Shown: positions 35,620 to 44,771 of the stretch, in pieces
How the letters are laid out: the number at the start of each line of letters is the position of its first letter
Numbering within the stretch: position 1 is the first letter of the stretch
NCBI RefSeq assembly: GCF_000069185.1
Contig: NC_010397.1
Location: 4,898,001 to 4,962,000, forward strand
DNA length: 64,000 nucleotides
Direction of reading: 5' to 3'
Origin: Mycobacteroides abscessus ATCC 19977
GTDB taxonomy: Bacteria > Actinomycetota > Actinomycetes > Mycobacteriales > Mycobacteriaceae
Notes under the pieces: model-generated
The model's input: the letters and a program-made list of their open reading frames with translations, nothing else
Told to the model about the DNA's origin: nothing
Database searches by the model: none
Position numbers and translations under genes: made by a program

Positions 35620-36366
35620 ATGCGTCGCAGCACTGGTATCGAATGGACAGAAGTCACCTGGAATCCGACGACTGGCTGCGACCGAGTGTCGACCGGATGC
35701 GACAACTGCTACGCCTTGGCAATGGCTAAGCGGCTCAAGGCCATGGGTTCTGCCCGCTACCAAGTTGACGGCGACCCACGCACCTCTGGCCCCGGCTTCG
35801 CCCTCCAGATTCATCCAGATGCATTGGATCAACCCTACAAGTGGTCCGGCAACCGGACCGTATTCGTCAATTCTATGAGCGACCTGTTCCACGCAAAAGT
35901 TCCACTTGACTTCGTGCGCAGCGTCTTTGAGGTGATCGAAGATACCCCTCGGCACACCTACCAGGTACTAACCAAGCGCTCGGCTCGCCTGCCCAAGATC
36001 GCCAACAAACTGCGGTGGCCCGAGAACTTGTGGCTGGGCGTAAGCGTCGAGGACCGACGGCATCTCGACCGGATAGATCACCTGCGACAGGTACCGGCCG
36101 CTGTCCGCTTCTTGTCATGCGAGCCGCTGCTGGGGCCCCTTAACGGGCTCAATCTTTCAGGTATCGGTTGGGTTATCACCGGAGGCGAATCTGGCCCCAA
36201 AGCCCGGCCACTCGATGAACAGTGGGTTCGCGATATACGGGATGCCTGCATCGAAAATGGTGTGCCGTTTTTCCATAAACAGTGGGGTGGTCGTACACCG
36301 AAAGAGCGCGGCCGGGTTCTCGACGGCATGGTGTGGGACGAAATGCCGCAAAAGTCTACGGCGTAG
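35620..36366 (+). CDS. DUF5131 (phage Gp37/Gp68) three-Cys protein
   Basis: 248 aa. The hallmark TGCDRVSTGCDNCYA gives Cys20-x6-Cys27-x2-Cys30 near the N-terminus, resembling a radical-SAM/Fe-S cluster site. WSGNRTVFVNSMSDLFH, YQVLTKR, LWLGVSVED, RFLSCEPLLGPL and WVITGGESGPKARP follow in family order. The activity is not established. These proteins are repeatedly found beside TcmP, here convergent and overlapping by 11 nt at the 3' ends. Confidence 0.9.
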   Translation: MRRSTGIEWTEVTWNPTTGCDRVSTGCDNCYALAMAKRLKAMGSARYQVDGDPRTSGPGFALQIHPDALDQPYKWSGNRTVFVNSMSDLFHAKVPLDFVRSVFEVIEDTPRHTYQVLTKRSARLPKIANKLRWPENLWLGVSVEDRRHLDRIDHLRQVPAAVRFLSCEPLLGPLNGLNLSGIGWVITGGESGPKARPLDEQWVRDIRDACIENGVPFFHKQWGGRTPKERGRVLDGMVWDEMPQKSTA

Positions 36367-37585
36367 CGCAAAGGCTCTGCTGATACAGCGCTTTGGACTT
36401 GTTGCGGGGCAACACTATTCCAGTTTCGCTTAACTGATCCCAGGCTCGTCGCAGTTCCGGCTCACCTGCCAGCGATAGTGTTGCACCCAGGATGGGTACA
36501 ACGTTTTCAGCAACGGGCAATACGCGGTGCTCGGCCACAAGTTCTTTGATGTTGGCACTGATGACGGCGATCCAGCTGTCCGCAAAGGCACGCTCCTGGG
36601 CGGCCGCTTCTTTCTCCCGCGACTCTTGGATCTGTTCAGTGAGATCAAACAGGGTTCCTTCGACCGGCAGGGTGGCGTCGGCAAGTTCTTTGGCCCGGAA
36701 AGTATCTCGCCACTTCCGGGTGGCGCGTCGCGCTGCATCCGCGAACTTGTAGCCGGCAACTGGGTGGCGATAGAACAATGTCAGATGAAACAGCGGTGGA
36801 TTTCCGTGTCTACGACGGACAGGAATCGATATGGATAGGCAACCGGTGGCGTCTGTGATCCGACGACGATACTGTTCGACGACGGCTGTGGCAGCGGCCG
36901 CGGCGGACGCTCCGTTTGCGTTTCGTGCCTCGTAGAATTCGCGGCGCCACCAGATGTCTCCGAAGAACCTGTCGACCCGTTCGACGCCTTTTTCTTGCCG
37001 CGTTTTTGCCACGATCTGGCCGTCACGTTCCTGCAGACATCCGCCCAGCCGCCAGACGGCTTCGAGGTTGATGTTGAGAAGCACTTCGGAAGGCGCTTGC
37101 TGACGTGTCCTACTCAGCAGAACGTCAGTTACCAGGTGGTTGGGCATCGCAATCCCGAAGGGGTCCAAGAACGTAATTGTTGGAGCGCCATTGACGCACT
37201 TCCACGCCTCATCGAGCCTTTCTTGGACTTCGCCGTTCAGCGGAACCAGAATCGCGCTGTCTTGTGCGAATTCCGTTAGCCCTTCGCGCAGGCTGCAGAA
37301 GTACGCAGGGTTGGCCTCAATGAAGATGCAACGCAGATCGCGTTTCCCGGTCGTGCGCCACCGTTGGGCCAGTCTGGCGGCGACGATCGGTGAACCCGGC
37401 ACCCGGGCGGTGTTGTCATCGCTCTGATACCAGCCTGGTCCTGCGTAGCCGTCAATTAACCAGATCGGCCCTTTGAATGCCGAACCCACCATAGAAGTGA
37501 ACACATTGCAGTACTCCTCAAGCACGGAGTGCTTAAGGACAGCAGCTGGTTGCTGCCTTTGAAAGAATTCGTCGTTGGACGTCAC
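36356..37585 (-). CDS. tcmP: Three-Cys-motif partner protein TcmP
   Basis: 409 aa from GTG 37585 (GAGGGGGG upstream). Family segments: LKHSVLEEYC, WLIDGYAGPGWY, GSPIVAARLA, CIFIEANPAYF, TITFLDPFGI and VLLNINLEAVWRLGG. The N-terminal half has a Rossmann-like, methyltransferase-reminiscent layout (DGYAGPG, then FIEAN). By definition it partners a three-Cys protein, here DUF5131 on the opposite strand. The joint function is unknown; a nucleic-acid or protein modification role in defence is speculation. Confidence 0.88.
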   Translation of the reverse strand: MTSNDEFFQRQQPAAVLKHSVLEEYCNVFTSMVGSAFKGPIWLIDGYAGPGWYQSDDNTARVPGSPIVAARLAQRWRTTGKRDLRCIFIEANPAYFCSLREGLTEFAQDSAILVPLNGEVQERLDEAWKCVNGAPTITFLDPFGIAMPNHLVTDVLLSRTRQQAPSEVLLNINLEAVWRLGGCLQERDGQIVAKTRQEKGVERVDRFFGDIWWRREFYEARNANGASAAAAATAVVEQYRRRITDATGCLSISIPVRRRHGNPPLFHLTLFYRHPVAGYKFADAARRATRKWRDTFRAKELADATLPVEGTLFDLTEQIQESREKEAAAQERAFADSWIAVISANIKELVAEHRVLPVAENVVPILGATLSLAGEPELRRAWDQLSETGIVLPRNKSKALYQQSLCATP

Positions 37586-38171
37586 CGATTTCCCCCCTCG
37601 CAGCGATCCGCGTATCTGCCCGTGTATCCGTAGCGTATGCCTTAAAGTTTCCGAGCTACGACTGATTCAGCTAAGACAACGCCGCATATGCATTCCGTCG
37701 TGCCGTGCTGCTGCTTCCGAACATGCGCAAAGCCAAAGCGAATGCCCGCTAGCAGCCGCCGTGGCGTGCACGGTGCCAGGATTCCGTTTCACTCGGACAG
37801 CCCGCCGGCCCGCAGCGTTGCCCCCGATCGCGGGCAGATATTGGATGCGAGTTCCCAAGTGCAATATCCAGATTCATGCGACAACGGTTCATAGAGGCTC
37901 GGATTGTTGACGTGGCGGCGAGGACAAGATGGACGTCTTTGCTTTCGTGCATCCGACAGCTATGAGCTATCTGCAGGGGTGTCAGCGCGCCAGATGTTGT
38001 GGGCAATCACGGCCCGGCCCAGTGCTAGAACCGTACGGAAGTCATCGCCGCTACTCATTTCGCCTCTGCTTGACGGTCCTGGACGCCTCTCGGCTTCTGA
38101 TGTGCAGGTAGGCAGACCACTGATACACACGGACGTTGTGTCGAAGTCGATTCGGTTACGTGGTGGCCGGT
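37586..38171. other. Gene-free stretch between TcmP and GGCT-HEPN genes
   Basis: About 590 bp. Several short frames exist on both strands but none has a ribosome-binding site or recognisable motif. It may contain the TcmP promoter on its left side. Confidence 0.5.
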
Positions 38172-39134
38172 TCAGTTGTCTGGCGGGGCGTTGAATTCGG
38201 TTTTGATTCGCCAATCGCGGATGCTGTCGGTGGGATCGGCGTGCATCCAGGTGTCGCTGATGGAGGGGATGGCGGCCTGCAGGTAGATGCGCAGTACGTC
38301 GTGCAGGTCGATCAGTGCGGTGCGAACAAGTTCTGCTTCGAGGGAGGCGCTCTTGCCGCGGTGCACCAGGTTGCTGCGGATCTGATAGGCCCAGTTGGCG
38401 AATTGATCGGCTTTATTCAGATTTACGCGCTCGCGTGGATTGTCTGCTCGATAGACAGCTCGGCGCGGGATCGGCACGCCAGCAGATTGCACCGCGGACA
38501 TGAATTGCGGTTGTCGGCCAAGAATGTTCACTTTCGTAGTGGGGCCGGCGTTGGGTGCGAGCCGGAATGCAATGCGCTCCAGGATTGAGCAGGCCAGCAT
38601 GTACGCCGCCTGTAGCCGGTAGAAACGCAGCCAGTGCACCGGTTCGTAGAGGGCTTGTCCTCCTTGAAAGGCTGCGCGTCCATCGTTTCTGAGTGTGTCG
38701 GTCACTGCAGCCAGACCGTAGGTCAGAAGCGGATCTTGCGTGCTGGTCCATGGTTCGTAGAGCACATCGCCGCCGCCGCGGTCAGGTGTGAGCCAGCCAG
38801 CTGCTACCAACGTGTTGGCTTTAAGTCTTGACGGTTCAATGCAAGTAACCTTTGCCCACTGGTAATAGGCCGTGGGTTCGAGCTCTCCAACCGCACGGTA
38901 ACCAGGGGCCGACAACGTCAAAAGGTGACCGCGAATGTGTCCGCGAGAACCCAAGTCGGCCAACGGCACTCCATCTCGCACCCACAAATGTCCGGTCACC
39001 GTCGCGGGCCGCGAATCACTGACCCACGGGGAGATCAACAGATGGCCGAGTTCACCTGGTTTGAGGTTCCCGTATACGAACAGCGGCAGGTTCGTCTCAA
39101 GCGGTGACCCGAGCCCGCTTGCGTCAGTACTCAA
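38172..39134 (-). CDS. GGCT/AIG2-like domain fused to a HEPN domain
   Basis: 320 aa from TTG 39134 (GGAG 8 nt upstream). Residues 17-120 resemble the gamma-glutamylcyclotransferase/AIG2 fold: PLFVYGNLKPGELGHLL, VTGHLWVRDGVPLADLG and YRAVGELEP. The catalytic Glu cannot be assigned with certainty. The C-terminal half is helical and contains WAYQIRSNLVHRGK with Arg253-x4-His258, the HEPN ribonuclease motif of Apea-like type. The helical part may be a toxin or RNA-cleaving effector. It lies 52 nt downstream of the AbiEi-type gene on the same strand, in the position normally taken by abiEii. Confidence 0.72.
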   Translation of the reverse strand: MSTDASGLGSPLETNLPLFVYGNLKPGELGHLLISPWVSDSRPATVTGHLWVRDGVPLADLGSRGHIRGHLLTLSAPGYRAVGELEPTAYYQWAKVTCIEPSRLKANTLVAAGWLTPDRGGGDVLYEPWTSTQDPLLTYGLAAVTDTLRNDGRAAFQGGQALYEPVHWLRFYRLQAAYMLACSILERIAFRLAPNAGPTTKVNILGRQPQFMSAVQSAGVPIPRRAVYRADNPRERVNLNKADQFANWAYQIRSNLVHRGKSASLEAELVRTALIDLHDVLRIYLQAAIPSISDTWMHADPTDSIRDWRIKTEFNAPPDN

Positions 39135-39186
39135 CCGTTGTCTCCATTCCGGCTGTCAAATACGTCGTACCCGTTGATTACTTCTA

Positions 39187-39840
39187 TCAGTGCCTGCCCG
39201 CCGACGTCAGCAATCGCAGTGCTAACTCGGTTCCGTTGCGGGCATTCCATGTATTGGCGTGCCGGTCCAGGCGTGCGTGAATGTCGTCGACATCTGCCAG
39301 GCCGCGATGCAGGGCATCTTCGATCGCTATGCCCAGATGGGAACCGTCGATGTGGGCGGCAGCCAAATCTTCAATCACCCGAGGCGCGGTAGCCACCGGA
39401 AGGCCCTCAACAAGTTGCCAATCTGCGTCGCACTCCCCGACGGGCTGCCGATGGGCCAGTACGCGCGCTGAGCGCACGTTGATTCGCCGGGGGCCACTCA
39501 AATGCAGGATGTCGTGACTCACGATCGTACCCAGGTCAAGGATTTCTGCGGCCGATTGATGGCTGATCACCACGTCGGGATCGCCGCGGCGCTCACCGAC
39601 GTCGGCAGCTGGCCGCAACGCAAGCCATTGGGCCGCCCAGTCCTCATACGGGTACTTATCGGCCGATTCATCCGTAAAGGCGTAGACGCCGTGACGGGCG
39701 CGCCACAGCTGTCCTGCGTCGGCCATGCGGGACAGCTCATAGCGCCGCACCCGAAGTGCGCGGGCCTGGTGGGCGGTGAATAACCCGAACTGATTGGCCG
39801 CGATCTGGCGCAGCCGTTCCCACCGCCCGTCGGGCTGCAT
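39187..39840 (-). CDS. AbiEi-type antitoxin
   Basis: 217 aa starting at MQPDGRW (39840). The N-terminal wHTH (LRQIAANQFGLFTAHQARAL, VRRYELSRMADAGQLWRARH, GVYAF) and DVVISHQSAAEILDLGTIV, LHLSGPRR and LPVATAPRVIEDLAA are classic AbiEi/DUF4095-type features. AbiEi antitoxins repress their operon and neutralise AbiEii nucleotidyltransferases. No AbiEii is present; the next gene is the GGCT-HEPN fusion. It is divergent from the helicase gene. Confidence 0.85.
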   Translation of the reverse strand: MQPDGRWERLRQIAANQFGLFTAHQARALRVRRYELSRMADAGQLWRARHGVYAFTDESADKYPYEDWAAQWLALRPAADVGERRGDPDVVISHQSAAEILDLGTIVSHDILHLSGPRRINVRSARVLAHRQPVGECDADWQLVEGLPVATAPRVIEDLAAAHIDGSHLGIAIEDALHRGLADVDDIHARLDRHANTWNARNGTELALRLLTSAGRH

Positions 39841-39971
39841 GCAGCGATAGTAGCAATGCGCTGGCCGGGGCAAAAATGCAAGACATAGGCTCACTGACGC
39901 CGAGGTAAACTCCGATGCGGAGCTGGGCAGCCCGAGAGGCGCGGAGGCCGGCGGGGAGGAGTGCTGGGACT

Positions 39972-42509
39972 ATGCCGCTCGATCTTGGCCGTATCAACCC
40001 GGGGAAGCGTGCACACCTGCTGGAGCCACGCGACATCTTCGCTGCACTGCCGGATAAGCGCTGGCCCCGACTGCGGGCAGAGCAGGGTGAAGTGCTCAAG
40101 GCGTGGTTTGCTCGCCGCACCGAGCGTGACTTGGTCATCAAACAGAACACTGGCGGCGGTAAAACGTTGGTGGGACTGTTGATCGGCCAGTCCAGTCTCA
40201 ACGAGGGGATCGGACCCGTCATCTACTTGGTGCCCGACCGGTACCTGATCACACAGGTTGTGGACACAGCGGAAGCAGTGGGGATCGCGGTGACCACTGA
40301 CGTCGATGAAGAACTGTTCCGTGCTGGGCGGGCAATTTGCGTGGCCACATTCGACAAGTTGGTTAATGGCCGCACTGTGTTCGGTGTGCGTGGACGCCGC
40401 GAAATCACTCCACTGGGAACCGTCATCGTCGATGACGCGCACGCAGCATTGAGTGCAGCACGCCAGCAGTTTCGCCCAACGCTGTCAGCGAACTCTGAGG
40501 GTTATGCGAAGCTGTTAGGCCTGTTCGCAGCCGACCTCCAGCGCCAGAGTCAGCGGGGATATGCCGACTTAGCGGCGGGCGATCGCGGAACACCGCTACG
40601 AGTGCCGCCCAAGGCGGTCGTAGAGCGCACAGCTGAGGTGATGGCCATTTTGCGGCCGTTGGGCGAGGATCACGCGGTCAAGTCGATGTTCTTCGGTTGG
40701 CCGCTGATTTCCGAGGATCTAGCGCTAGCTACGATCACCTTCACGTCGCGTTCGGTGGAGATCAAGACTCCTTGTCCCCGAATCGATTTGATTGCGGCGT
40801 TCGCCGATGCCACACGGAGGGTGTATTTGACCGCGACCCTGGCCGATGAGGGAGTTTTGGTCACTGAGCTGGGGGCTGATGCCCGTAGTGTCCGAAAACC
40901 GATCACTCCTGATCGCGCGTCGGATCTTGGGGACCGCCTGATTTTGGCCCCCCAGTCGATCAATCCCGACGTTGACGAGAAGTTGGTGCGACAACTTGTT
41001 CGTGATTTCGCTGACGGCGACCGTAACGGCGACGGCACCCTTGAAGCAGACCCGGTCAATGTCGTGGTCTTGGTCCCCGGGACCGAACGGGCCAAACTGT
41101 GGGATCAGTTCGCCAATCACACCCTAAACGTGAACACCATGGGCCCGGTGATCGAGCAGATGACCAATGGTGAGCACGTCGGTGTGGTCGTTTTGATCAA
41201 CAAATACGACGGTGTCGACCTTCCTGACGGAGCATGCCGACTATTGATCATCGATGGCGTTCCCACTCCGCTCTCGGGCAGCGAGCAGCGTGAAGCAGCA
41301 GCGCTGACCGGGTCGTTGACTTTTGAGTCCAGGAAGGTTCAACGGCTTGAGCAGGGCATGGGTCGAGGTATCCGGGATCTACAGGACTATTGCGCGGTGC
41401 TGGTTTTGACGCGTGAGGCTTCCTTGACGCTGCGCGATCCGAAACGCCTGCAATTCTATTCACCGGTTACTCGTGCGCAGATTGAGCTCAGCCAGCAGGT
41501 CGCCGATCAAATTGCCGCAGAAGGCCTGGAAGAAATCCGCAATGTGCTGGACATCTTTCTTGAGCGTGAAGAATCCTGGGTGTCAGTAAGCCGTGCCGCG
41601 GTCGCTGATGTCGAGTACAAGCATGACGGGGCTGTCGATGCCCACACTGAGGCGCGCAGACAAGCCTTCGACAAGGCCGTCGCCGGCGACCTGAGCACTG
41701 CGGTGCAGCTACTTCGTTCGGGTATCGACACCCTTACCGACGAGCTTGAAACGGGTTGGGCGATGGAGGAACTGGCGGGTTATCAACAACATGTTGATCC
41801 GGCCGGCAGTCAGAAGACTCTCGTCGGTGCCCGACTCCGTAACCCAGGTGCGCTCAAGGCCGAGGTGCCCCCTGAGCCTAGACGAACGAAAGGACCCGCC
41901 CAGCAAGCTGAAGCCGCCGCCACGTACCTCGGCGCGCAGTACGACGATCCGGTTGCACTGCGCCTGAGCGTAGGCAGTTTGTTCGACAACATCGTGTGGG
42001 CGGTGCCGGAAACGCATGATCTGGCGGAGGATCAGTTCCGCTTGCTTGGACTGCATCTCGGTTTCGCGTCGAGCCGCCCTGATCGGGAAGAGAACGACGG
42101 CGGCCCAGACGTTCTCTGGGGTCTGTCGCCGGAAGCCAACGCCGTCATCGAGTTGAAGACTGAAATCACGCGGAAAGATCCGGTCATCCACAAACTTGAT
42201 GAAGCCGGCCAACTACTAACCTCATTGGAGTGGGATGCTAGACGCAATCCCGGCGCCACCAGTCGAATACCGGTGATCGTGCATCCCAGCGCGGTGCTTA
42301 GTCCCAATGCCAGCTTGCCCCCGCATACTCGTGTCATCACCAAGCAGGATTTGGCCGATCTTCGGGTCGACGTCGAGAATTTCGTGAAGGATCTTGTGGC
42401 CGTTGGCCGGTGGTCACATCCGGCTACCGTTCGTGAAGCGTTGGTGCGCAACCGGTTGACCGCCGCGACCGTGATTTCGGCGCATAGCACCGCTATATCG
42501 ACCTCCTGA
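39972..42509 (+). CDS. SF2 helicase with C-terminal PD-(D/E)XK-like domain
   Basis: 845 aa from ATG 39972 (GGAGGAG upstream). Helicase motifs: I TGGGKT (60-65), II VIVDDAHA (Asp154-Asp-Ala-His157), a YLTATL motif III-like element and QRLEQGMGRGIRD as motif VI. The C-terminal region has GPDVLWGLS (Asp713) and AVIELKTE (Glu727-x-Lys729), a nuclease-like pattern. The layout (ATPase plus nuclease-like tail) recalls defence helicases. The neighbouring PIN-domain gene is convergent with only a 26-nt gap. Confidence 0.85.
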   Translation: MPLDLGRINPGKRAHLLEPRDIFAALPDKRWPRLRAEQGEVLKAWFARRTERDLVIKQNTGGGKTLVGLLIGQSSLNEGIGPVIYLVPDRYLITQVVDTAEAVGIAVTTDVDEELFRAGRAICVATFDKLVNGRTVFGVRGRREITPLGTVIVDDAHAALSAARQQFRPTLSANSEGYAKLLGLFAADLQRQSQRGYADLAAGDRGTPLRVPPKAVVERTAEVMAILRPLGEDHAVKSMFFGWPLISEDLALATITFTSRSVEIKTPCPRIDLIAAFADATRRVYLTATLADEGVLVTELGADARSVRKPITPDRASDLGDRLILAPQSINPDVDEKLVRQLVRDFADGDRNGDGTLEADPVNVVVLVPGTERAKLWDQFANHTLNVNTMGPVIEQMTNGEHVGVVVLINKYDGVDLPDGACRLLIIDGVPTPLSGSEQREAAALTGSLTFESRKVQRLEQGMGRGIRDLQDYCAVLVLTREASLTLRDPKRLQFYSPVTRAQIELSQQVADQIAAEGLEEIRNVLDIFLEREESWVSVSRAAVADVEYKHDGAVDAHTEARRQAFDKAVAGDLSTAVQLLRSGIDTLTDELETGWAMEELAGYQQHVDPAGSQKTLVGARLRNPGALKAEVPPEPRRTKGPAQQAEAAATYLGAQYDDPVALRLSVGSLFDNIVWAVPETHDLAEDQFRLLGLHLGFASSRPDREENDGGPDVLWGLSPEANAVIELKTEITRKDPVIHKLDEAGQLLTSLEWDARRNPGATSRIPVIVHPSAVLSPNASLPPHTRVITKQDLADLRVDVENFVKDLVAVGRWSHPATVREALVRNRLTAATVISAHSTAISTS

Positions 42510-42535
42510 CGGGAGGACCTGACAACTGCCGGCAG

Positions 42536-44113
42536 CTACCTGCCTAAGCCTGCGCTTGTGTCCAGCAGGAAGGACCACACGACCGCCAACGCGGTGTAAG
42601 GCTCGTCGGTGTTCAGATCCGCTGATTGTCCCTCGGACTTGAGTCCGTAAGGCCGGCGGTGGTACACCGGATCGTCTCGGTACAAGTAGACATCCGGGCC
42701 CAGCCACATCCGACCACCCGGATCAAACCTACCGCTGATACTCACGTTCAACCCTTCAAATCTCAGCGTCCATTCTTGAATGAGGGAAAACTGCTCATCC
42801 AGAGAAGCGATCACCGTACGGCCCGTCGGGCCACGCAACTGAAAACTACTTGGCGCAGAAAAGCCCTCGGTCTGTTCCGACAGGGGATGTACCGTGATGT
42901 GCTCCCATCGACAGATCTCCTCGGTGTACAGCCACACGTACGCGTCATAGCCGTCGTCGAAACGCTGTTCTGCGGCTTGCGAACTAGCGCTCTCGGTCTG
43001 AGTGAGGATGGTCAGTCCATCATCGGTGAGCTCGGCAGCCAGCGGAACCCGAAGTAGTCGATCCTCCATGATATCGGTGTCGTACAAGGTGATTAGGCTT
43101 CCATCGTCGTCGATTACGCGTCCATCAACGCGCAGATCAGTCAGCAGGCGGACCGCGAATCGGACCGTGCGGGTGTTTTCGCCATTGTTGTCCACCTCGA
43201 TGTCGCGTACGTCGATGATCTTGATGGGTGGATCGATTTGAACGTAGGGGTCCACGAGCTGTTCGATGTGCTCTTGGATTCGTGGATGGATGTCATCACC
43301 GGGATCGATGTTGTCCGTTTCGAACCACACTGGCGGCGCCGCGTGATTCCGAGAATTACCCAGCGAACTTCCTATTAGCGTCAGCTGCAGGACTGTACAG
43401 ATCGTCTTCAACACCGTGACCTGATCGCCGTCCGCTATCGGTGTGATCGGAAAGACATTGCCGAACAATGAGTTCAGCCTTCCGGTCCAGCACCGGATCT
43501 CAAGACCAAGTGCTCGTCCCGCGGCGCGCACATCGGCGCCGTTCTTCGTCAGGAAGATGATTTTGCGGTGGTCACCATCGAGATGGACGAGTGCATCACG
43601 TACCCATGATGAGTCCACTGCCCCCGTCCTGATTCCCTTTTCGACCCGGCCTGGCCCGGTACCCAGAATCTGGTCGCGAACGGCCGCAACCGCCGCTGCT
43701 CCGTTCATCGGCAACACCACTACATTGGGTATCCGCTCGCACCGCTGCTGTAGTCCAGCGGCAACCTCGGCAGCGTCTCGGCCTAGATTGTCATCACCAA
43801 ACCACCGAAGCAGACCAGCATTTCGCAGTCGGGTCTGTGCCCGACGCAAGTCACTCAGGAGCCCCATCGTGTGTACGGCCCACTCAAGCACCACCTGCTG
43901 TGGGATCCACAGTTGTACCCCGCGATGCGCCAGGCCCTTCGCGAACTGAGTTACCTTCTCAACGTGGAAATGTCCGCTGTCGAAATAGGATGTGTCCAGA
44001 ACCACGGCAACGGCGTGTTCGAAGGGGCTGTCAGCAAGCTCCACGATGCCGATCTTGTCACTTCGCCTGGCGAAGGGAAGCTGTTCTTTGCCGATTTCAC
44101 CCACCCTCCCCAT
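42536..44113 (-). CDS. PIN-domain (DUF4935-like) protein with long C-terminal region
   Basis: 525 aa. A PIN nuclease domain covers about 35-215: VVLDTSYFD (Asp40), LWIPQQVVLEW (Glu77), VDSSWVRDALVHL (Asp167, Asp173) and IIFLTKNGADVRAAG (Asp194) are the acidic residues expected for Mg2+-dependent RNA cleavage. The remaining 300 residues are beta-rich and unrecognised (KIIDVRDIEVDNNGENTRTV and others), perhaps a target-binding region. The partner system is unclear. Confidence 0.75.
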   Translation of the reverse strand: MGRVGEIGKEQLPFARRSDKIGIVELADSPFEHAVAVVLDTSYFDSGHFHVEKVTQFAKGLAHRGVQLWIPQQVVLEWAVHTMGLLSDLRRAQTRLRNAGLLRWFGDDNLGRDAAEVAAGLQQRCERIPNVVVLPMNGAAAVAAVRDQILGTGPGRVEKGIRTGAVDSSWVRDALVHLDGDHRKIIFLTKNGADVRAAGRALGLEIRCWTGRLNSLFGNVFPITPIADGDQVTVLKTICTVLQLTLIGSSLGNSRNHAAPPVWFETDNIDPGDDIHPRIQEHIEQLVDPYVQIDPPIKIIDVRDIEVDNNGENTRTVRFAVRLLTDLRVDGRVIDDDGSLITLYDTDIMEDRLLRVPLAAELTDDGLTILTQTESASSQAAEQRFDDGYDAYVWLYTEEICRWEHITVHPLSEQTEGFSAPSSFQLRGPTGRTVIASLDEQFSLIQEWTLRFEGLNVSISGRFDPGGRMWLGPDVYLYRDDPVYHRRPYGLKSEGQSADLNTDEPYTALAVVWSFLLDTSAGLGR

Positions 44114-44217
44114 CGCGGCGACCGACGTGGCCGGACAGTCCGTGCAAAGCTTAATGCTGCACGTATTATTCGGAACGACACGTCTGTTGGCCCAAGAATC
44201 GACCGCTGAGCTATGGC

Positions 44218-44757
44218 TTAGTCGTTCTCGCGCAAGGTGCCACGGTATGTGCGTTCGGGACGGCCAGCTTCAACCCAGGCTAGGTAGTCTCGCTGCGCGT
44301 ATGGGTACTGGCCGGCCAGCTCTGATCCGTTGCGTCGGTTAAGGGCTGCCTGTACGGATTCCATCGGTTTGAGCAGAGTTTCCCAGAACGGGAGATCGAC
44401 GACGGGCGTATTGTCATCGGCGCCGGCGCCTGCCTTTGGAAGTGCAGCCCATGTGCCTTCAAAAGCGATCCGGTAGGTCTCTCCGATGTAATAGACGTAC
44501 CTCATCGTGGTATGAACGTGCTGTTCGTCCAAGGCGTCACGGAAGTTGTCATACAGCGACAGCAGTTTGTTCTCGACTACAGCGAGGCTTTCCTCGGTGT
44601 ACATGATGCCGGCCACTTCGGGGCAATCTTCGACGGGGAATTCGATGGCCATTATGGCCTGCTGCCTGTCGAGCCATGACCGAAACAGCTTGTTTTCTTG
44701 CGCCCTGCGAAATTCTTTCGTCAGCTGAATCGGAATATAATCGTGAGTAGCGCCCAT
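44218..44757 (-). CDS. Putative immunity protein of the ESX toxin
   Basis: 179 aa from ATG 44757 with GAGGAGGAATG just before it; the longer frame overlaps the toxin gene. Soluble, helical and acidic, no signal peptide (THDYIPIQLTKEFRRAQ, AIEFPVEDCPEVAGIMYTE, RYVYYIGETYRIAFEGTW). It starts 15 nt after the toxin stop, the usual place for a cognate immunity gene. The assignment rests on position and size only. Confidence 0.65.
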   Translation of the reverse strand: MGATHDYIPIQLTKEFRRAQENKLFRSWLDRQQAIMAIEFPVEDCPEVAGIMYTEESLAVVENKLLSLYDNFRDALDEQHVHTTMRYVYYIGETYRIAFEGTWAALPKAGAGADDNTPVVDLPFWETLLKPMESVQAALNRRNGSELAGQYPYAQRDYLAWVEAGRPERTYRGTLREND

Positions 44758-44771
44758 CGAACATTCCTCCT

